Translations under genes and position numbers: made by a program | Source: Mesorhizobium sp. M9A.F.Ca.ET.002.03.1.2 | Lineage (GTDB): Bacteria; Pseudomonadota; Alphaproteobacteria; Rhizobiales; Rhizobiaceae | Assembly (NCBI RefSeq): GCF_003952365.1 | Contig: NZ_CP034443.1 | Span: 6,351,166-6,415,165, forward strand | Direction: 5' to 3' | Length of the DNA: 64,000 nucleotides | The notes under the pieces: model-generated | Seen by the model: only the letters and a program-made list of their open reading frames with translations | What the model was told of the DNA's origin: nothing | Database searches by the model: none | Shown: in pieces, positions 58,208-64,000 of the stretch | Numbering within the stretch: position 1 is the first letter of the stretch | Layout: each line of letters begins with the position of its first letter

Positions 58208-58282
58208 ATGAACAACATTATCTGGCTGGTCGGCGCCGTCGTGATCATCATAGCCATTTTGAGCTTTTTGGGTCTGCGATAG
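58208..58282 (+). CDS. 24-residue single-membrane-segment peptide
   Basis: A short open frame encoding MNNIIWLVGAVVIIIAILSF plus LGLR, essentially one transmembrane helix ending in a short basic tail. A good ribosome-binding site (AAGGAG, 7 bases before the ATG) precedes it. Near-identical tiny membrane peptides are known to me from annotated rhizobial genomes, often as hypothetical proteins. Function unknown. It is easily missed by gene finders because of its length. Confidence 0.7.
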   Translation: MNNIIWLVGAVVIIIAILSFLGLR

Positions 58283-58439
58283 CGGCTGGGCAACCATAAG
58301 ATCGGGCAGTCGCGGAAATCTCTGACCAGGATTTGCGCGAAACAGGCATCCAATCAGCGATCATGTCGGCACCGGCGGCAATCAGCCCGCCGGCAATCGA
58401 TTCCCTGATTGCAACCGATAGCGATGCTGGTGACCCTTC

Positions 58440-58769
58440 TCAACCGTCCTGCTGTTTCTGCTCCCGCTGGACCTCGATCTCTTCTGGTTCCTTGTTGTCG
58501 ATTCTTGCGGTCTCGCTGTCAGCTTCACCAATCGCGCGAAGCAGTTCGTCCAGTTTAGCGTGCAGCGCCTGTGTGTCGCGTTGCTCGGCACGCTGGATGA
58601 ATAGGGTCATCGCCCAGGTTGCCAGTGTCGCAATGGCGTGCCAGTCCACGCTGCTCCGATCGAAGACGAGCCAGAGACCGGCGTAGGCGAAGAAAATCAG
58701 AAACGCCTGCGGGCGCGATGTCAGCGTGCCAATATGGGTGATGGCGCTCCTGACCTGATTGCTTGTCAT
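58440..58769 (-). CDS. low-affinity iron permease family membrane protein
   Basis: A 109-residue protein with two membrane segments (PQAFLIFFAYAGLWLVFD; ATLATWAMTLFIQRAEQRDTQALHAKLDELLRA) and an acidic/Gln-rich cytoplasmic tail. The last block, FIQRAEQRDTQALHAKLDELL, is the signature of PF04120, named after yeast Fet4; bacterial members are small and their iron role is unproven. The ATG at 58769 has AGGAGA upstream. It is transcribed opposite to the lipid kinase gene. Confidence 0.85.
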   Translation of the reverse strand: MTSNQVRSAITHIGTLTSRPQAFLIFFAYAGLWLVFDRSSVDWHAIATLATWAMTLFIQRAEQRDTQALHAKLDELLRAIGEADSETARIDNKEPEEIEVQREQKQQDG

Positions 58770-59189
58770 TTGCAGCGGTCTCCTGTGTCCGGTCAAGAAT
58801 CGACTTCGAGCGGCTCGCGTCCCGGTTGGTCATGCCAGATGACCAGCATCGACCGGTTGGCCGCATGTCGGGCAGGGATAGAAATGGTCGCTCTCATGCT
58901 CGACCTGTTCGCCGTTGCCGCTTGCCGGTAATCGACGGCCCGAGTTGAGATAAGTTTGTCATGACGGACTGAACGCGGTTCCGGCGCGGTTTGTTGCGTG
59001 AGGCGTGCCGGCTTTTTGGACGCCAAGCAGTCAGCGAGCGCCAATTCAGCAGAAGGAGCATAGTGGTCGGCAACCATGATACAGGGGCGCTGCGGCAGAA
59101 AACCTCCCGAGAGAAGCGACGGTTGGGGTCGAAATCTGCAAGCAGCCACCTTATGTGCGTGAGCCATGAAACATCCGACCCAATTGTGA
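58770..59189. other. non-coding region upstream of the lipid kinase gene
   Basis: 420 bp between divergent genes. Open frames on both strands overlap each other, lack start signals and show no family resemblance. No repeat or RNA recognised. Confidence 0.5.
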
Positions 59190-60140
59190 ATGAACAAAAC
59201 AGCCAGCAAACGCGCGTTGCTGCTCGTCAATCCCAAGGCGCGGCGCGGCCATGAGCCGATGGCGCCAATCATCGAGCGGCTGGAGGCTGGCGGACTGTCC
59301 GTCACCGTGGAGACGTTCGAGGCGTTGCCCGAGCTTGCACGCGACATCGTACGCTTGCGCCACCTGGCCGATCTTGTGATCGTGTGTGGCGGCGACGGTT
59401 CGGTGTCGTCGGCGGCGATGGCGGTGGTGGAAAGCGGCCTGCCGATGGGCATTATCCCGATGGGAACGGCGAACGACCTCGCGCGCACGCTGCACATCCC
59501 GACGAATCTGCTGCACGCCGCCGACGTGATCGTGCGAGGCAGAACCCGACGGATCGATGTCGGCACCGTCAATGGGCATGCTTTTTTCAACGTCGCGAGC
59601 ATCGGACTGAGCACCGAGCTGGCGCAGGGCCTCGACCCCGCTCTGAAGAAGCGTTTCGGCAGGCTTGGGTATGCGTTGGCGGCGATGAAAGTGTTGACCA
59701 AGGCCGTGCGGTTCCACGCGAAAATCACCGAAAAAGGTGCGGCGATCGGGGCCGAAACCTACCAAATCGCGATTGGAAACGGAGTGCATTACGGCGGCGG
59801 CAACGTGGTGGAAGAGACGGCCGAGATCGATGACGGACATCTCGACCTCTATAGTTTGGAGATGACGAACCTGTGGAAGCTGGCGCTGATGGTCCGCTCA
59901 TTCCGCTCTGGAACGCATGGTGCCTGGCGTGAGGTGCGCACGGCCAGGTGCATCGAGTTCGACATCGAGACAAAAAAGCCAATGCCGGTTAACACGGATG
60001 GTGAGATCGTCACCTCGACGCCCGCCCATTTCAAGGTTCTGCCGAAGGCGATCTCGGTCCTCGCTCCGCCACGCGCCTTGGCGCGCCAAGCCGTATCACC
60101 TCGTTGGCACCGCCCGATGATCACTTCGCGCGTGTCATAG
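59190..60140 (+). CDS. YegS/BmrU-type lipid kinase
   Basis: A 316-residue protein of the diacylglycerol-kinase catalytic family. ATP-binding motif VCGGDGSVSSAAMAVV (GGDGS where GGDGT is usual), then PMGTANDLART, and the C-terminal DDGHLDLY plus VNTDGEIVTSTP. The start MNKTASKRALLLVNPKARRG is canonical for YegS/DgkB proteins, which phosphorylate diacylglycerol or related lipids at the cytoplasmic face. It stands alone; the natural substrate is not predictable. Confidence 0.92.
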   Translation: MNKTASKRALLLVNPKARRGHEPMAPIIERLEAGGLSVTVETFEALPELARDIVRLRHLADLVIVCGGDGSVSSAAMAVVESGLPMGIIPMGTANDLARTLHIPTNLLHAADVIVRGRTRRIDVGTVNGHAFFNVASIGLSTELAQGLDPALKKRFGRLGYALAAMKVLTKAVRFHAKITEKGAAIGAETYQIAIGNGVHYGGGNVVEETAEIDDGHLDLYSLEMTNLWKLALMVRSFRSGTHGAWREVRTARCIEFDIETKKPMPVNTDGEIVTSTPAHFKVLPKAISVLAPPRALARQAVSPRWHRPMITSRVS

Positions 60141-60237
60141 ACAGCGCCGACACCTGGCGGATTTCATTGATACAACGGCCGAGATCGGCGATTTCCTGAT
60201 CGCAGGGCTCGGCGGCGCAGAGAAAACACTCGGGAAC

Positions 60238-60312
<75 letters not shown>

Positions 60313-60473
60313 CGCCGATGGCGGGGCTTCTGCCATATCGAACCGGCAAGCGCAAGGCCAAGCGCAAGCCATCTGTGAAAGCCCGCTCCAACGGCTTTTC
60401 CGGACATGGCGGCGCCACAATGTTGGCTATCCCTGAATAGCGCGCTGGCTGGTCGCCAGCCGGGACGAGGACC

Positions 60474-60686
60474 ATGAACGACACGACAAACCGATCGAAC
60501 AAGGGGAGTCCACCTGACAAGGGGGACGAATCGAAAAGGGGCGCTGCCGACCGTAAGACCCGGCTCGCCGAGCAATTGCGCGCCAATCTGCAGAAGCGCA
60601 AGGCGCAGTCGCGCTCGCGGCGCGCCGGCGGGGCCGACCAGCAGCCGGACGGGCTCGGTGCCTTAAGGGAAACGCAAAAGGATTGA
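60474..60686 (+). CDS. small basic hypothetical protein upstream of murA
   Basis: A 70-residue, highly charged and probably disordered protein (MNDTTNRSNKGSPPDKGDES, later QLRANLQKRKAQSRSRRAG). It is in the same orientation as murA, 150 bp upstream. Small proteins of this composition before murA are known in Rhizobiales. No membrane segment or signal. Function not recognised. Confidence 0.65.
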   Translation: MNDTTNRSNKGSPPDKGDESKRGAADRKTRLAEQLRANLQKRKAQSRSRRAGGADQQPDGLGALRETQKD

Positions 60687-60836
60687 CCTATATCAACAGG
60701 CTTGGCCCAGGGCGTGGGAATCGTGTTTCTTGAACCAAGCCGGCCAATGGTCTAGATGGGCCTTGAGTCTAGACGGGGCCGCGACAGACTCAACCGATTG
60801 AAAACCGGCCTTTTCGGCCGAGGGGACGCTCTTCAA

Positions 60837-62129
60837 ATGGATCGCATCAGAATTGTCGGCGGCAACAAGCTTGCCGGAAGCATCCCGATCTCGGGCGCGA
60901 AGAATGCCGCGCTGCCGCTGATGATCGCCTCGCTGTTGACCGACGACACGCTGACGCTCGAAAACGTGCCGCATCTGGCCGATGTCGAGCAGCTTATCCG
61001 CATCCTCGGCAACCATGGCGTCGACTATTCGGTCAATGGCCGCCGCGAAAAGCAGCAAGAGGGCTATTCGCGCACCATCACTTTCTCGGCCCGCAACATC
61101 GTCGACACCACGGCACCCTACGAGCTGGTGTCGAAGATGCGTGCGTCCTTCTGGGTGATCGGCCCGCTGCTTGCCCGCATGGGCGAGGCCAAGGTGTCGC
61201 TGCCGGGCGGTTGCGCCATCGGCACGCGCCCGGTCGATCTTTTCCTGGAAGGCCTTCAGGCGCTGGGCGCCGATATCGACGTCGACACCGGCTATGTCAT
61301 CGCTAAGACCAGGAACGGCCGGCTTGTCGGCAACCGCTACGTCTTCCCGAAAGTGTCGGTCGGCGCCACCCATGTGCTTGTCATGGCGGCTTCATTGGCC
61401 AAGGGCGAGACGGTGCTCGAAAACGCCGCCCGCGAGCCCGAGATCGTCAATCTCGCCGATTGCCTCAACGCGATGGGCGCGAAGATTTACGGCGCCGGCA
61501 CCTCGACCATCACCATCGACGGCGTCGAAGCGCTGTCGGGCGCGCGCGTCCGGGTGATACCCGACCGCATCGAGACCGGCACCTACGCCATGGCCGTCGC
61601 CATGACCGGCGGCGACGTCATGCTCGAAGGTGCGCGGGCCGATCTGTTACAGACGGCGCTCGACGTGATTGCCCAGACGGGTGCCGAGATCACGCCGACC
61701 AACTCCGGCATCCGCGTCAGGCGCAACGGCGCCGGCATTGCGCCGGTCGACGTGGCGACGGCGCCGTTCCCGGCATTCCCGACCGACCTGCAGGCGCAGT
61801 TCATGGGCCTGATGACGATGGCCAAGGGCAAGTCGCGCATCACCGAGACGATCTTCGAAAATCGCTTCATGCACGTCCAGGAACTCGCCCGGCTCGGCGC
61901 CCACATCACGCTTTCCGGGCAGACGGCGATCGTCGACGGCGTGGCGAAGCTGAAGGGCGCGCCGGTCATGGCGACCGATCTTCGCGCTTCGGTGTCGCTG
62001 GTCATCGCCGGCCTGGCCGCCGAAGGCGAGACCACGGTCAACCGGGTCTACCATCTCGACCGCGGCTTCGAGCGGCTGGAAGAAAAGCTGTCCGGCTGCG
62101 GCGCGGTGATCGAGCGGATTTCGGGATGA
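60837..62129 (+). CDS. murA: UDP-N-acetylglucosamine 1-carboxyvinyltransferase
   Basis: A 430-residue enzyme for the first committed step of peptidoglycan synthesis, transferring enolpyruvate from PEP to UDP-GlcNAc. Catalytic Cys126 lies in [11 protein letters not shown], so the enzyme should be fosfomycin-sensitive; Lys22-Asn23 in [11 protein letters not shown] contact substrate. [15 protein letters not shown] and [15 protein letters not shown] are further family blocks. The ATG at 60837 gives [14 protein letters not shown], the usual start; the open frame upstream to 60756 has no homology. Confidence 0.97.
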   Translation: MDRIRIVGGNKLAGSIPISGAKNAALPLMIASLLTDDTLTLENVPHLADVEQLIRILGNHGVDYSVNGRREKQQEGYSRTITFSARNIVDTTAPYELVSKMRASFWVIGPLLARMGEAKVSLPGGCAIGTRPVDLFLEGLQALGADIDVDTGYVIAKTRNGRLVGNRYVFPKVSVGATHVLVMAASLAKGETVLENAAREPEIVNLADCLNAMGAKIYGAGTSTITIDGVEALSGARVRVIPDRIETGTYAMAVAMTGGDVMLEGARADLLQTALDVIAQTGAEITPTNSGIRVRRNGAGIAPVDVATAPFPAFPTDLQAQFMGLMTMAKGKSRITETIFENRFMHVQELARLGAHITLSGQTAIVDGVAKLKGAPVMATDLRASVSLVIAGLAAEGETTVNRVYHLDRGFERLEEKLSGCGAVIERISG

Positions 62130-62161
62130 AGCGCTTCTGCGCGGCTTTCGCGTCGGTTGCG

Positions 62162-62277
62162 CCAGCCGGAAAGACCGGCTGGAGTATGACCTCGATTTCA
62201 ATCGAGACCATACTCCAGATTCCTGCTTGAGCATGATCTTTTCCGAAAACCGGTTTCCACTTTTCGGGATCATGCTC
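62162..62277. repeat. three consecutive palindromes downstream of murA
   Basis: (1) CCAGCCGG-n5-CCGGCTGG at 62162-62182. (2) A nearly perfect 40-bp palindrome at 62179-62218 with arms CTGGAGTATG/CATACTCCAG and an inner stem CTCGATT/AATCGAG. (3) GAGCATGATC ... GATCATGCTC at 62229-62277, with the inner GAAAACCGG...TTTTCGG typical of a very common Rhizobiales intergenic element. Together they would stop or stabilise the murA transcript. Confidence 0.8.
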
Positions 62278-62319
62278 TAACAGAAGGCTGAATAATCAAC
62301 CTTCAGGTGTGAAATCCGC

Positions 62320-62751
62320 ATGGCTCTCAAGCTTGTCGCGCTCGACGATCAGGATCTGAGCATCGTCTCGGCCCATGTCCAGGACGCCGTGCTGAAGGTC
62401 GGCGACCTCGAATATCTGCCGGCGGCCAAGCGTTTCGTGCTGACCATGAACCGTTTCGTCTGGGAGGCCAAATCCGGCCTGTTCCGCCGGCACAATGAGC
62501 GACGGCAAAGCGTGCTGCATTTCGACCGGGTTCTGGGTGCCAAGACCAGCGGCATTGCCCGCGACAAGCCTGATGAGGTCCTGTCCCTGCTGGCGATCAG
62601 CTTCGTCGCGCTCGACAAGCCCGCCGGCATCGTCGAGCTGATCTTTTCAGGCGGCGGCGCGATCATGCTCGATGTCGAATGCATCGAGGCGCGGCTAGCC
62701 GACATCGGCGGCGCCTGGGAAGCGACGTCGCGCCCCTTCCACAGAGCCTGA
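62320..62751 (+). CDS. DUF2948 family protein
   Basis: A 143-residue protein: LKLVALDDQDLSIVSAHVQDAVL at the start and FSGGGAIMLDVECIEARLADIGGAW at the end are typical of DUF2948, a Rhizobiales/alphaproteobacterial family almost always located between murA and hisD, as here. No catalytic motif is known. The gap to hisD is 10 bp, so the two are likely cotranscribed. Confidence 0.88.
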   Translation: MALKLVALDDQDLSIVSAHVQDAVLKVGDLEYLPAAKRFVLTMNRFVWEAKSGLFRRHNERRQSVLHFDRVLGAKTSGIARDKPDEVLSLLAISFVALDKPAGIVELIFSGGGAIMLDVECIEARLADIGGAWEATSRPFHRA

Positions 62752-62761
62752 GCAACACAAG

Positions 62762-64000
62762 ATGGCCATCACCCTTCGTCTGTCCGACGCCGATTTCGAG
62801 CAGCGCTTTGCCGCGTTCCTTTTGACCAAGCGGGAGGTCTCGGCCGATGTCGACGCCGTGGTGCGCGCGATCATCGCGCGGGTGCGCGCCGAAGGCGACG
62901 CGGCGCTGATCGACTATACGCAGAAATTCGAACAGGCCGATCTGAAAGGCCTCGGCATGGCCGTCTCGCAGGACGACATCGCCAAGGCCTACGGTGCGGC
63001 CGACCCGCAAACCATCGAGGCACTGAAATGCGCCCGTGACCGGATCCGTTCCCATCACGAGCGGCAGCGGCCGAAGGACGACCGCTATACGGACGCCGCC
63101 GGCGTCGAGCTCGGCTCGCGCTGGACGGCGATCGAGGCGGTCGGGCTCTATGTGCCGGCGGCACGGCGAGCTATCCAAGCTCGGTGCTGATGAGCGCCGT
63201 GCCAGCCAAGGTCGCCGGCGTCGAGCGCATCGTCATGGCGGTGCCGGCGCCCGGCGGCGTCATCAATCCGCTGGTGCTGGTGGCGGCGGATCTGACCGGC
63301 ATATCCGAGATCTACCGCATCGGCGGCGCGCAGGCGATCGCGGCGCTTGCCTATGGCACCGAGACGATAAAGCCCGTCGCCAAGATCGTCGGCCCGGGCA
63401 ACGCCTATGTCGCGGCGGCCAAGCGCCAGGTGTTCGGCACGGTCGGCATCGACATGATCGCCGGGCCTTCGGAAGTGCTTGTCGTGGCCGACGGCAGCAA
63501 CGACCCGGACTGGATCGCCGCCGACCTGCTTGCCCAGGCCGAGCATGACGTGTCGGCGCAATCGATCCTGATCACCGACCATCCCGCCTTCGGCGAAGCG
63601 GTCGAACAGGCGGTCGAACGCCAGTTGCTGAGCCTGCCGCGCGCCGAGACGGCGGCGGCGAGCTGGCGCGATTTCGGCGCCGTCATCCAAGTCCCGACGA
63701 TCGAGGCGGCACTGCCGCTGGTCGATCGCATCGCCGCCGAACATGTCGAACTCGCCATCGACGAGCCGGAAGCCTTCCTGGCGCGGATGCGCAACGCCGG
63801 CGCCGTCTTTCTCGGCCGCCACACGCCGGAGGCCATCGGCGACTATGTTGGCGGCTCCAACCATGTGCTGCCGGACGGCGCGCTCGGCGCGCTTCTCGTC
63901 GGGGCTTTCGGTGCTCGATTTCGTCAAGCGCACCTCGATCCTGAAGCTCGGGCCGGAGCAGTTGCGGGCGCTGGCGCCGGCAGCCATCGCGCTGGCCAAG
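62762..64000 (+). pseudogene. hisD: histidinol dehydrogenase with two compensating frameshifts (runs off the window)
   Basis: The first 132 codons read correctly to GLYVP, where GGTASYPSS is expected. The sequence has one G too few after CCG at 63155-63157, and the correct protein continues in the next frame through VLMSAVPAKVAGV, GPGNAYVAAAKRQVFG, the zinc/active-site region AEHDVSAQS, and EHVELAI to GGSNHVLP. There an extra G (about 63871-63876) returns the frame to the first, giving LSVLDFVKRTSILKLG up to the window edge. So both indels cancel. With them the product is truncated at about 142 residues. Error in the assembly is likely, as hisD is needed for histidine synthesis. Confidence 0.9.

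Noticed and set aside
63036..63548. Plus-strand open frame in hisD
   Set aside because: It is the third frame of hisD; real homology lies in the other two frames on either side of the indels.
62762..64000. Programmed ribosomal frameshifting in hisD
   Set aside because: No slippery heptamer or stimulatory structure was seen, and two opposite events in one gene would be required; hisD is not known to use recoding.

Overview
The window reads as chromosome of an alphaproteobacterium of the order Rhizobiales, most likely Mesorhizobium or a close relative. This is inferred from gene content and order, not from a database match: a zwf-pgl-edd Entner-Doudoroff operon, a short-chain-acyl regulator divergent from isocitrate lyase, a sitABCD metal transporter facing a Fur/Mur-type regulator, an Omp25/31-like porin, high GC content with strong codon bias, and several rhizobial palindromic repeats. 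Almost every base is explained by ordinary chromosomal genes. There is no prophage, CRISPR array or recognisable insertion sequence.

Layout. 0-7 kb: start of an acetoacetate-CoA ligase gene (cut by the window edge), an AsmA-like protein, then a potFGHI-type putrescine ABC transporter on the minus strand. 7-12 kb: an EamA exporter, an ScfR/RamB-like regulator divergent from isocitrate lyase, a small conserved protein and a degenerate receiver protein. 12-16 kb: a Mur-like regulator and sitABCD, sharing a 12-bp upstream motif. 16-21 kb: a HAD phosphatase, then puuA and puuB (gamma-glutamylputrescine synthetase and oxidase), which fit with the Pot transporter as an uptake-and-catabolism set. Between puuA and puuB sits a small four-helix-bundle (23S rRNA intervening-sequence-type) gene framed by 8-bp tandem repeats in opposite orientation. 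21-28 kb: an SH3 protein, an orphan Mur-ligase-like enzyme, an SDR, and zwf-pgl-edd. 28-35 kb: a class III cyclase/TolB/TPR protein, a frameshifted VWA protein, a GlxA-type regulator and folD.

35-50 kb is a polysaccharide locus: a Wzz/GumC-like protein without a kinase domain, a flippase, three minus-strand glycosyltransferase-type genes coupled by overlaps, and a GT2 plus an O-antigen ligase/polymerase on the other strand. It is interrupted at 39-45 kb by a second cyclase paralogue and a small cassette (AhpD-like, DUF1127-like, methyltransferase, AraC/GlxA regulator). The cassette lies between two direct copies of the 3' end of one glycosyltransferase-like gene. Comparison of the two copies also reveals a ~100-bp palindromic element inserted at that gene's stop codon.

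50-64 kb: proC, an SAF-domain oxidoreductase, a TadG/TadE/TadE pseudopilin-type trio, a porin, a BrkB-family membrane protein, several small stress-type genes including a 24-residue membrane peptide, a YegS-type lipid kinase, tRNA-Thr(GGT), murA, a DUF2948 gene and hisD. hisD carries two compensating single-base indels and the VWA gene carries one; all are at short G/C runs, so sequencing error should be excluded before calling these genes broken.
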